From Phycisphaerae bacterium (GTDB lineage: Bacteria; Planctomycetota; Phycisphaerae; Phycisphaerales; Phycisphaeraceae), in the NCBI GenBank assembly GCA_002688155.1, contig NZCH01000120.1, positions 1-10,104 on the forward strand: 10,104 bases of DNA, written 5' to 3'. The notes under the pieces are model-generated. The model had not been told where the DNA came from. It searched no databases and saw only the letters and a program-made list of their open reading frames with translations. The translations under genes and the position numbers were made by a program. This document shows positions 1-6,150 of the stretch, one piece after another; within the stretch, counting starts at the first letter, position 1, and each line of letters starts with the position of its first letter.

Positions 1-103
1 ACGTTGTCACTGAACGTTTCATAGACATTGAATCTCCGTCAAATGAAACCGGGGTGTGATCACCGTAGCACCATCAACGGCCTGCGTTGGGCAGAAAGGG
101 ACC

Positions 104-164
104 ACATGTCATGGAATCGCAGGTTCAAACGTGAAACGATTCGATTGATTCGAGCTTGACATGT
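104..164. terminator. Nested inverted repeat just after the aldo-keto reductase gene
   Basis: Three sets of complementary arms nest around one centre: ACATGTCA (104-111) with TGACATGT (157-164), GAATCG (114-119) with CGATTC (137-142), and TTCA (124-127) with TGAA (132-135). The outer arm touches the stop codon of the minus-strand aldo-keto reductase, so the transcript could fold into a long interrupted stem right at its 3' end. There is no clear U-run, so it is not a textbook Rho-independent terminator. A 3'-end stabilising hairpin or chance are alternatives. Confidence 0.3.
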
Positions 165-1105
165 TACACCGCGAGAAGCGTCTCGATCTCGCTGGGGGTC
201 AGTGGCGGCAGGTCGCTGGCTGCGCAGTTCTCCTGCACGTGTTCCGCGAGGTACATCGCCGAAAGGATTGAGCCGACCGCCGGGTCGGACAGGGAGAACC
301 GGATGGCGCCCTGCCGCAGGGATCGGGGATCGCCATCAAAGAATTCAAGCAAGCGCGCGGCTCGGGCAACAAGTTGGTCGGTGCGATAGAAGGCGGGATC
401 GCTCTTCTCGAAGAAAGAGTCCTTGCGCGGCAGCAGAAAGTCAGCCAAACCGGCAAGCAGGCCCTGGTACAGGGCGCCGCCCAGCAGCAGGCCCGTGTTC
501 TGCTCGCGGGCGATCGGGAACAGCTCAGTCTGCGCTTCCTGGACCAGAAGATTGAATGAATTGTAAGTCAGCGCCACATCAAACTCAGCGGTTCGCACGG
601 CGTGACACAACTCGTTCACATGGCCGCTGACGCCGATGAAACGCACCCGCCCGTCCCGCTGGAGTTGCCGCATCGCGTCCACGAGACCGCCCCGTTCAAG
701 AATCTTCTCCACCGCCGCGGCGCCGGCGCCGTATTGTTCTATGCTGTGAATGAGAAGGATATCCACGTAATCTGTCTGCAGATCTTTCAGGGATTGGGGC
801 ACAATCGAGATGATCTGATCCACATCCGGTTCGAACGTGCCTCCATCTCCCGGACCACAGTCGCCGATTTTCGTGCAGATAAGCCAGTTCTCACGGTGGT
901 CCGCCAAATGATGACCGAACACGCTCTGGCTCTTCCCATATGCAGGGGCTGTATCAAGAAGATTCATGCCCCGCTCCGAGGCATGGCTCATGACCTGGCT
1001 GAACTGTTCAGCCGTCACGGACCCATACTTGCCCATCGCTCCGACTCCGCCGAAGGATACCTCGCCTACCGAGAGTCCCGTCCTCCCAAGTGTTCGATAC
1101 CGCAT
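164..1105 (-). CDS. Aldo/keto reductase, sugar-dehydrogenase-like
   Basis: This 313-residue protein is a complete cytoplasmic aldo-keto reductase, a single TIM barrel using NAD(P)H to reduce carbonyls or oxidise sugars. It opens with the family's usual RTLGRTGLSVGEVSFGG segment. The catalytic tetrad is visible as D51 and Y56 (in LLDTAPAYG), K79 (CTKIG) and H120 (LLIHS). The C-terminal stretch AIRFSLSDPAVGSIL is the usual cofactor-side helix region. The start is supported by GGAG at 1113-1116 (minus strand), seven bases before the ATG. The N-terminal style recalls the L-galactose / D-threo-aldose dehydrogenase branch, and a sugar-acid dehydratase gene upstream on the same strand fits a role in sugar breakdown. 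The substrate cannot be read from sequence. Nothing looks damaged. Confidence 0.9.
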   Translation of the reverse strand: MRYRTLGRTGLSVGEVSFGGVGAMGKYGSVTAEQFSQVMSHASERGMNLLDTAPAYGKSQSVFGHHLADHRENWLICTKIGDCGPGDGGTFEPDVDQIISIVPQSLKDLQTDYVDILLIHSIEQYGAGAAAVEKILERGGLVDAMRQLQRDGRVRFIGVSGHVNELCHAVRTAEFDVALTYNSFNLLVQEAQTELFPIAREQNTGLLLGGALYQGLLAGLADFLLPRKDSFFEKSDPAFYRTDQLVARAARLLEFFDGDPRSLRQGAIRFSLSDPAVGSILSAMYLAEHVQENCAASDLPPLTPSEIETLLAV

Positions 1106-1133
1106 GAGTGTGCTCCATGGCGAACTTGCTCAA

Positions 1134-1342
1134 CTACCTCTGTTTCTCAACGGGCACGACGATGTCACGGATGATGATCTCCCGGCAGAAGGCAAACGCC
1201 ATTCTTCGGGCCCCAGGATGTTGAGCATCTTTTCAATGGTGTCCCTGACCGTACACGCCACGACCTGAGAATCATCGTTGCCGGCTTCCGGGTCGTGGCA
1301 GCGGTCGCGCTGTCCGCATGCCCCGGGTGGAAATTCGCGGAT
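1134..1342 (-). pseudogene. Possible frameshifted coding remnant between NIPSNAP and the reductase
   Basis: Directly after the NIPSNAP stop, and in the same frame, about 47 codons read without a stop and with mostly G/C third positions (1202-1342), including the segment VVACTVRDTIEKMLNILGPE. At about 1202 the coding-like character moves to another frame, which starts with an ATG at 1202 and reads MAFAFCREIIIRDIVVPVEK before a TAG at 1134-1136. The two pieces together look like the end of one protein broken by a single-base change. I do not recognise the family. It may also be a chance pattern, since the first block has no ATG start before its last few codons. Confidence 0.25.
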
Positions 1343-1729
1343 CTATTCGAGGGGAGAGAAAGTGGTTGGTGACAGGAGATGGCAAGACTCATCGGCGACC
1401 AGGGGGCCGTCGGCTTCACTTAGCCTCTTCGCCTCGAGCCAGCGCTCATCCTGGACCCAGGCCGACCAGGCCGCGTCTCGCTGTTCAATGCTGTCGAACG
1501 CCACCAGGTAAGCGATCTGATCCTGCCCGAAGTGGGCCCCTTGAGCAGGCAAGAACACGCCGCCGCCGGTGACTTGAGGCTCCGTTTCTCTGAATCTACC
1601 GATCTCCCAGAACCCGAGCAGGCGGATACCCATCTGCTCGAACAGCGGAACGCTGACCTGTTCGAACCTTTCCTTGAACGCGGCCAGTTTACCGGGATGC
1701 AGCTTGTAGAGACGAAATTCGTGGATCAT
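1343..1729 (-). CDS. NIPSNAP family protein
   Basis: The 128-residue product matches a single NIPSNAP domain, a small ferredoxin-like alpha/beta barrel fold that normally dimerises. Diagnostic points are the MIHEFRLYKLHPGKLAAFKE start (the family's 'YELR.Y.LKPGKL' opening), the WEIG strand near residue 41, the IAYLVAFDSIEQRDAAWSAW segment and the canonical ending SPTTFSPL. Length is normal for short bacterial members (about 100-130 residues). No signal peptide or membrane segment is present. The biochemical role of bacterial NIPSNAP proteins is largely unknown. They often sit near carbohydrate-catabolism genes, and here the gene lies between a sugar-acid dehydratase and an aldo-keto reductase on the same strand. 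The start lacks a strong Shine-Dalgarno; GGGAAA lies about seven bases upstream. Confidence 0.85.
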   Translation of the reverse strand: MIHEFRLYKLHPGKLAAFKERFEQVSVPLFEQMGIRLLGFWEIGRFRETEPQVTGGGVFLPAQGAHFGQDQIAYLVAFDSIEQRDAAWSAWVQDERWLEAKRLSEADGPLVADESCHLLSPTTFSPLE

Positions 1730-2166
1730 GGGACAGTTTCCCGTCGGATGATGTCAAGGGCAACTGCTGAGCACGGAGGCTAGCACGAACTCATGGGCCA
1801 GGCAAACCGCACGCCCCTGTGGGCTCAATACTCGGCCGATCCGCAGACACATTGCCATCATTATGAGCCGGCGATTGATGTCGTCCAACCTCATCGCCCG
1901 CTGATCAGGCGTCCACACATGTGATCGGGGAACCCATGGTCACCAACGGCCGCAGCTGCGCCTGGTGAAGTAATTGTGGGGATGTTCGGCCTGCGGCGTT
2001 ACCACCCGCCCAAGCCCGCCTGGTCCTGGCCGGACTTGAAACAGCGCACCGATATCCCGTAACGGTGCGATCGCGCGTTTGAACGCGGACAGGTTCCGTC
2101 AACGCGGCAAAAGTCCAGGCCGGGGCGACGAAGCCAGGCGTTTGACTTGCTGACTTTCCGACACTC
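1730..2166. other. 437-base gap without a recognisable gene
   Basis: This stretch separates the NIPSNAP start from the end of the dehydratase gene. I found no family-matching protein on either strand. A 46-codon minus-strand frame (1754-1894) exists but has no recognisable content. The only structure I can support is a GC-rich inverted repeat at 2045-2069. A TTGACA hexamer on the minus strand at about 1751-1756 could be a -35 element for the NIPSNAP gene, but no matching -10 is seen. The size is large for one operon, so the NIPSNAP and dehydratase genes may be transcribed separately. Confidence 0.5.
2045..2069 (-). terminator. Candidate hairpin downstream of the DgoD-like gene
   Basis: CGCACCG (2045-2051) and CGGTGCG (2063-2069) form a perfect seven-base-pair stem around an 11-base loop, about 100 bases after the dehydratase stop codon. 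On the minus strand only a short TTT follows the stem, so it is a weak match to a Rho-independent terminator. It could instead be a protein-binding dyad. Confidence 0.25.
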
Positions 2167-3333
2167 TTACCAATTCGTATACGACCCATCGCGCCGGCGC
2201 CAGTGAGGCGCTTCCCAAAACCTAAACGTCTGCTTCGCCGCGAGTTTTTCGTTGAACTCAACGCCCAGGCCTGGCGTGTCCGGCACGGCGAACCGCGCTC
2301 CCTGCTGTTGCGGTTGCACCGGGAACAACTCGCAACTCGCGTTTTCAACTTGTTCCGTGGATGAGTTGCGGATCTCCATCCACGCGAAGTTGGGCACGGC
2401 CGCCGCGAGGGGAATCGTCGCGGCGGTGCAAATGGGACCAAGCGGATTGTGGGGCATGAGGTCGATGTAATGTGCTTCCGCCATCGCCGCGACCTTCATC
2501 GACTCGGTTAAGCCTCCAACATTGCAGACGTCAATACGCGCATAGTTGGTCAGACCGCGCTCGACAAATGGAACAAACGCCCACTTGCTGGCGAACTCTT
2601 CACCGATGGCCAGCGGCACATCCACCATCGTCCGCAAGGACTCGTACGCTTCGGGCGACTCATCGCGAATCGGCTCTTCCAGAAAATCGAGCGTGCCCGC
2701 AGGCATGCGCTGACAAAAAGACACCGTCTCCGCGACGCTTAGCCTGCAGTGGTAGTCGATGCCCAGCACCGGGTCCGGCCCGACCGCTTCGCGCAATTTG
2801 GCCAGCCACGTCGAGGTGATGCCGATGGTTTCGCGCGGCTCGTATACGGTGTCGTCATCGTCCGGATGCCGGCGCGGTTCGCCCGGCATTGTGCGAATCA
2901 CGTCCCAACCCTCGCTTAGCAGCATATTCACCTCATCGATGAGAGGCGGTCCCATCGTCGCATTGGTGGTGGCGAAGCAAGGCACGTAATCGCGATGCTT
3001 GCCACCGAGCAGTTGGTACACGGGAATACCCAGTGCCTTGCCGGCGATGTCGTACAGCGCGATGTCGATCGCCGAGATCGCACCCGCCAGAATGCGCCCG
3101 CCCTCGAAGTACTGGCCGCGGTACATTTCCTGCCACAGCCGTCCGATCGGCATGGGGTCGCGGCCGATCAGGAACTGCGCATAGTGCTCTACCGCGCCTG
3201 CGACCGCCAACTCGCGCCCCGACACGCCCGACTCGCCCCAGCCAACGAGTCCTTCGTCCGTAGCCACCTTGACCACCAACTGGTTTCTGGCGCCGACCCA
3301 CACCGGAATGGCCTTCACTTCAGTGATTTTCAT
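2167..3333 (-). CDS. Mandelate racemase/muconate lactonizing family dehydratase, DgoD (D-galactonate dehydratase)-like
   Basis: This complete 388-residue enolase-superfamily enzyme has an N-terminal capping domain (about 1-120) and a TIM-barrel domain. Metal ligands are visible as D193 (GIDYHCR), E219 (FLEEP) and E245 (AIGEE). Acid/base residues are H195 and the D268/H295 pair (RIDVCNVGG, MPHNPLGPI), with E320 (AWMEIRN). Relative spacing equals that of E. coli galactonate dehydratase as I recall it, each residue shifted by +10. The ending WRRRDGSYTNW also resembles DgoD. Such enzymes remove water from aldonic acids to give 2-keto-3-deoxy acids. The start is supported by AAGGAG (minus strand, 3343-3348), nine bases upstream. 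No aldolase or kinase for the next steps lies in this window, so the exact sugar acid is open; a related acid-sugar dehydratase is possible. Confidence 0.9.
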   Translation of the reverse strand: MKITEVKAIPVWVGARNQLVVKVATDEGLVGWGESGVSGRELAVAGAVEHYAQFLIGRDPMPIGRLWQEMYRGQYFEGGRILAGAISAIDIALYDIAGKALGIPVYQLLGGKHRDYVPCFATTNATMGPPLIDEVNMLLSEGWDVIRTMPGEPRRHPDDDDTVYEPRETIGITSTWLAKLREAVGPDPVLGIDYHCRLSVAETVSFCQRMPAGTLDFLEEPIRDESPEAYESLRTMVDVPLAIGEEFASKWAFVPFVERGLTNYARIDVCNVGGLTESMKVAAMAEAHYIDLMPHNPLGPICTAATIPLAAAVPNFAWMEIRNSSTEQVENASCELFPVQPQQQGARFAVPDTPGLGVEFNEKLAAKQTFRFWEAPHWRRRDGSYTNW

Positions 3334-3389
3334 AGATGATGTCTCCTTGCCGCACGCTCACCGCACCGGGCACATAAGGATACCGTTAC

Positions 3390-3685
3390 TCACGGTTTTC
3401 GACTGGCGGCTTTCGGATTTTCGACGTTGCTGGGGATGTGATCTGGCACGCCACGGGTCGCCATCAGCCAGGCTAGTCGTTCAGTACATCCTCACGGTTG
3501 AGTTGCCTGGCCACGTCGATCGCAAGGCATTTGCGCGTCAATTCATCCACGGGTGTCAGCGTTCGCAAGCTGCGACCGTCGTGCGTCCTGGCCTGTACGA
3601 AGCCGAATACAAGAGCCGTCGTTGAACCACAGATGACCGCGTTCGCTGGCGGATCCTCAGGCTCAGCCAGCGCCTCATACACCGG
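3390..3685 (-). pseudogene. Decayed IS3-family transposase (OrfB, rve domain) remnant
   Basis: Several frames on the minus strand each carry a piece of an IS3-type integrase in the correct order. Block 1 (3598-3635) reads LWFNDGSCIRLR, the segment just before the integrase core. Block 2 (3474-3598) reads FVQARTHDGRSLRTLTPVDE followed by LTRKCLAIDVARQLNREDV. Block 3 (3420-3467) reads LMATRGVPDHIPSN, matching the usual 'RGVP.HIRSDNG'. The frame changes between blocks, a stop follows block 2, and the stretch that normally holds the first catalytic aspartate (WSYDF) is missing, as is the intact SDNGPEF with the second. About 290 bases survive of a roughly 850-base gene, so it cannot transpose. 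No terminal inverted repeats or target duplications could be identified. Within it, CGCTGGC (3644-3650) and GCCAGCG (3666-3672) form a hairpin. Confidence 0.8.
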
Positions 3686-3737
3686 TGAATTTCTCATGGC
3701 GACTGGTGTCAGGAACGGGGAGGGGGTAATCTCGTCG

Positions 3738-3794
3738 CCACGTAATACCGATATGCCTGATAACTGATCGACGCATTGCGGATTTGTTACGTGG
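3738..3794. promoter_or_regulatory. Imperfect dyad upstream of the GH2-like gene
   Basis: CCACGTAA (3738-3745) and TTACGTGG (3787-3794) are perfect eight-base complements. Inside them lie CCG (3748-3750) with CGG (3779-3781) and ATGC (3753-3756) with GCAT (3773-3776), all around nearly the same centre. The element sits between the transposase remnant and the TATAAT box at 3837, so it is upstream of any transcript from that box. It could bind a regulator, be part of a mobile-element end, or terminate minus-strand transcription. Confidence 0.35.
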
Positions 3795-3836
3795 GATTCG
3801 CTGCTTTGGGTAAAGGTTGGTGTGTTAATGGCTGCC

Positions 3837-3842
3837 TATAAT
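3837..3842 (+). promoter_or_regulatory. TATAAT -10 box for the GH2-like gene
   Basis: A perfect TATAAT lies 41 bases before the start codon at 3884, which would place the transcript start near 3849. No convincing TTGACA-like -35 is found at normal spacing; the nearest TTG-rich hexamer is at 3817-3822, only 14 bases away. Position and match to the -10 consensus are the only support. Confidence 0.4.
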
Positions 3843-3883
3843 TTATGGGGCAAATCGATAACACATGACATGGAGGACGTGTC

Positions 3884-4657
3884 ATGGTGATGGCCAATTC
3901 AGGTTCGGGTGCGGTGCATCTTGGTCCCGTGCGTACGCTGGTGCGTTACGTTGATGAGCAGCGTGCGGTGGTCGACACGCAAGTGAGCATTGAGCGTGTG
4001 TTGCCGCCGATTGATGTGGAGGCGGACGATGACGTGGCGTTGGAGGTGCTGTTGGAGATTAACGGCGAGGAAGGGTTTCACGACGAGAAGCAGGCGGTGC
4101 TGACACGGTCGGAGCCTTGGGCGACGTTGCGGATGGAGGTTGTGTATCCGGAGCGTTGGTGGCCTGCGGGTATGGGTGGGCAGCCGTTGTATCAGCTTAC
4201 GGTCCATTTGCTGTACAACGAGGAACTGGTCGAGTCGTGGTCGACGACGCTCGGGTTGACGTCGGTGCGCCGGACTGACGTGACGCGGGACGCACTGCTG
4301 ATCAACGGACAACAGCGTGATATTAAGGAAGTGATTCCGTTCGATAAGGCGGGCGAGTCGGCGCTGTTGCCGGTGACGGGTCATACGTTGCTGCTGGTAC
4401 GCGATCACTATGGTGCGCCGATGCTGTATGAGGCGGCGGACCGTGCGGGGATCCTGATGTTGCAGTGTGTTCCGATCCATCCTGAGGGTCGGCCGGAGAT
4501 GGATATGCACGAACAGGTTGACCGTCTGGCGCCGCATCCGAGTCTTGCGGGCTGGTTCGTGGGGCACCTCGGCGAGATCAGTGACGAATTGGCTGAGTCG
4601 ATCAGGCAACTCGACCCGACGCATCCGGTATTTCGCTGTGTGCCGGGGATTGGGTGA
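3884..4657 (+). CDS. Truncated glycoside hydrolase family 2-like protein, probably non-catalytic
   Basis: The 257-residue protein begins in a region resembling the immunoglobulin-like middle domain of GH2 enzymes. Residues 90-105 (ERWWPAGMGGQPLYQL) and 117-130 (LGLTSVRR) match the segment that precedes the GH2 barrel, as does LLINGQQRDI (138-147). LVRDHYGAPMLYEAADRAGI (171-190) recalls 'RVSHYP.....Y.LADE.GI', and HPSLAGWFVGHLGE (218-231) aligns with 'HPSI..W..GNE', but the acid/base NE pair is replaced by GH. GH2 enzymes usually exceed 600 residues and carry an N-terminal sugar-binding domain, both absent here. There is no signal peptide. GGAGG (3872-3876), seven bases before ATG 3884, supports the start; ATG 3890 is an alternative. 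I infer a carbohydrate-binding or vestigial protein. The end DPTHPVFRCVPG matches the GH2 'DPTRPV' block, so it is cut short. Confidence 0.65.
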   Translation: MVMANSGSGAVHLGPVRTLVRYVDEQRAVVDTQVSIERVLPPIDVEADDDVALEVLLEINGEEGFHDEKQAVLTRSEPWATLRMEVVYPERWWPAGMGGQPLYQLTVHLLYNEELVESWSTTLGLTSVRRTDVTRDALLINGQQRDIKEVIPFDKAGESALLPVTGHTLLLVRDHYGAPMLYEAADRAGILMLQCVPIHPEGRPEMDMHEQVDRLAPHPSLAGWFVGHLGEISDELAESIRQLDPTHPVFRCVPGIG

Positions 4658-4722
4658 GGTCACGGGGGCGGCAGGGACCGCGCCACGCCGCAATTCATGC
4701 GGGCAGACGGTCGTCTTGCTCG

Positions 4723-4728
4723 TATAAT
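4723..4728 (+). promoter_or_regulatory. TATAAT box placing transcription start at the ATG of the membrane gene
   Basis: A perfect TATAAT ends six bases before ATG 4735. With the usual six to seven base spacing, transcription would start at or next to the A of that ATG, giving a leaderless messenger. No purine-rich Shine-Dalgarno lies between them, which agrees with that reading. No clear -35 hexamer is present. Confidence 0.4.
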
Positions 4729-4734
4729 CCGTGC

Positions 4735-5286
4735 ATGATTCCGCTGTTCCTGGGTTTGACCGGCGCGAACCTTGCGCTGCTTGTGGTCACGTTGTCGATG
4801 GGGCTGTTCGCGGCTGACGCGATTGGCGAGCCGACGCGTTGGTACGGGTTGCACATCGGCGTGGCGATCATGTCGGGGATGTTCTGCGTGCTGGCGCAGG
4901 TCGCGGTTTACACGTATTTCATAGCGACGACGAAGTGGCTTGGTGCGGCGACGGACAAGGCCGCGCTGGAGCCGAGGCGGTTCGTCGAGCCCGCACGGCG
5001 GCGAAAGCTGTTTGCGTTTGGCGTGTGCATGACGCCCGTTGCGGTTGTGATGCTGACCATGTTCGCGGGCGCGGGTGCGGACCCGACGGCCGGTCAGCCC
5101 TGGTGGCCGGCACAGGTGCACCTGGCGCTGGCGGTCGCGGCGGTCGTCGTCAACCTGGTCGCGGCGATCCTGCAATATCGTTTGATCCGTGCGCAGGGCG
5201 AGCTGATCGATGAGGCGGCGCGGCGTGCGTGCGTGGCAGCGGACAAGCGTGCCGATGAAACCTCGGTGGTTGGCCATGCGTCATAA
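4735..5286 (+). CDS. Four-helix integral membrane protein of unknown function
   Basis: The 183-residue product has four hydrophobic helices at about residues 3-27, 39-63, 91-112 and 126-150, with a short charged loop between helices 2 and 3 (about 70-92) and a charged C-terminal tail. Two histidines, H40 at the start of helix 2 and H129 at the start of helix 4, sit at similar depth near the membrane edge, next to W36 and W123/W124. Paired histidines of this kind can bind heme, but that is speculation. I do not recognise a named family. An upstream in-frame GTG at 4654 overlaps the previous stop, but would add an arginine-rich segment before the first helix, so ATG 4735 is preferred. The gene overlaps the next one by 11 bases if that starts at 5276. 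Confidence 0.7.
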   Translation: MIPLFLGLTGANLALLVVTLSMGLFAADAIGEPTRWYGLHIGVAIMSGMFCVLAQVAVYTYFIATTKWLGAATDKAALEPRRFVEPARRRKLFAFGVCMTPVAVVMLTMFAGAGADPTAGQPWWPAQVHLALAVAAVVVNLVAAILQYRLIRAQGELIDEAARRACVAADKRADETSVVGHAS

Positions 5287-6145
5287 TCTTCATATGCCCG
5301 GAAACATGACACGTGAATTGACGACATTGCTCTTGCGTTTGTGGCTCACGACGATGGTGCTGGTGAGCACGAATACGGTCTTGCTCGCCGATGAGTCGGC
5401 ATCGCAACCGGGGGGTGAACCTGAGACTGTTGATGCGTGGCTCGACCGCATCGACGCGAAGGCGGACACGATCAAGACGGTGCACGCCGGCGTGCGGTAC
5501 GAACGCGTGCAAGGCCTGCTGGGCGACAGTCAGGTGCGGTTCGGCACGCTGATGTATGAGAAAGGCCCGCCGCCGCGGTTCGTGGTGCACTTCGACAAAC
5601 TCGTCGTCGATGAAACACTTCGATTCGTGTCACGCGCGTACATTTACGATGGTTGCTGGTTGCTCGAGCGGCTGGATGAGAAGAAGCAGTTCACGAAACG
5701 GCAGGTTGTGCGCTGTGATGGCCCTGATCCGCCTGCGCGAGACCCGCTGGCACTGGGCGAAGGACCCTTCGCCTTGCCGATTACGCAGGAGAAGCAGAAG
5801 ATCCTCGAGAAGTTCAGGGTAGAGCTTATTGCTCCCGGGCCGAAGGACCCCAAGGACGTCAGGACGGTGCATCTGCGTCTGGTGCCCAGGGATGAGCAGG
5901 CCAGCGAGTTCAATCGGATCGACATCTGGCACGATCGTGAGATGCTGCTGCCCGTGCGCGTGCGTACGTTCGATGATTCGGAAAACGAATCGCAGATCGA
6001 CATGCTGAATGTGAAGCTGAACCCGCTGCTGGACCCGGAAGTGTTCGACACGACGGTTCCAAGCGGTCGCGGCTGGCGCGGGCAGGTGGTACCGTTGCCG
6101 CCTGCGGATGACAGCGCCGCGGCATCTTACCCCGAGGAGCAATAG
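5276..6145 (+). CDS. Exported LolA-like (outer-membrane lipoprotein carrier fold) protein
   Basis: The 289-residue protein has a signal peptide: a charged start, a hydrophobic run near residues 22-38, and a likely cut after LLA38 before DES. The mature part, from VDAWLDRIDAKADTIKTVHA (about 52-71), through FGTLMYEKGPPPRFVVHFD (about 89-107), to the YIYDGCWLLERLDEKKQF strand pair, follows the half-barrel pattern of LolA/LppX proteins, which carry lipids or lipoproteins across the periplasm. The body is longer than E. coli LolA (about 200 residues) and rich in charged residues, as in planctomycete relatives. Starts are uncertain: ATG 5276 has GGTGGT at 5265-5270, while ATG 5306 gives a tighter signal peptide. 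It overlaps the upstream membrane gene, suggesting coupled expression, and ends five bases from the convergent aminotransferase gene. Confidence 0.75.
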   Translation: MRHNLHMPGNMTRELTTLLLRLWLTTMVLVSTNTVLLADESASQPGGEPETVDAWLDRIDAKADTIKTVHAGVRYERVQGLLGDSQVRFGTLMYEKGPPPRFVVHFDKLVVDETLRFVSRAYIYDGCWLLERLDEKKQFTKRQVVRCDGPDPPARDPLALGEGPFALPITQEKQKILEKFRVELIAPGPKDPKDVRTVHLRLVPRDEQASEFNRIDIWHDREMLLPVRVRTFDDSENESQIDMLNVKLNPLLDPEVFDTTVPSGRGWRGQVVPLPPADDSAAASYPEEQ

Positions 6146-6150
6146 TCTTG

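Noticed and set aside
602..1174. 190-codon plus-strand frame opposite the aldo-keto reductase
   Set aside because: The minus-strand protein has the full catalytic tetrad and a Shine-Dalgarno; the plus-strand product matches nothing.
1754..1894. 46-codon minus-strand frame upstream of NIPSNAP
   Set aside because: There is only a weak ribosome site, no recognisable family and no supporting context; it may be chance.
1905..2441. 178-codon minus-strand frame running out of the dehydratase gene into the gap
   Set aside because: It is out of frame with the real dehydratase and has an arginine/serine-rich composition without motifs.
3899..4693. 264-codon open frame on the minus strand opposite the GH2-like gene
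   Set aside because: The product is dominated by arginine, histidine and glutamine with no domain pattern, as expected for the antisense of a GC-rich gene; the plus strand has the Shine-Dalgarno and recognisable motifs.
4654..4734. N-terminal extension of the membrane protein from GTG 4654, overlapping the GH2-like stop
   Set aside because: The extra segment is arginine-rich and low in structure, and a TATAAT lies inside it just before ATG 4735.
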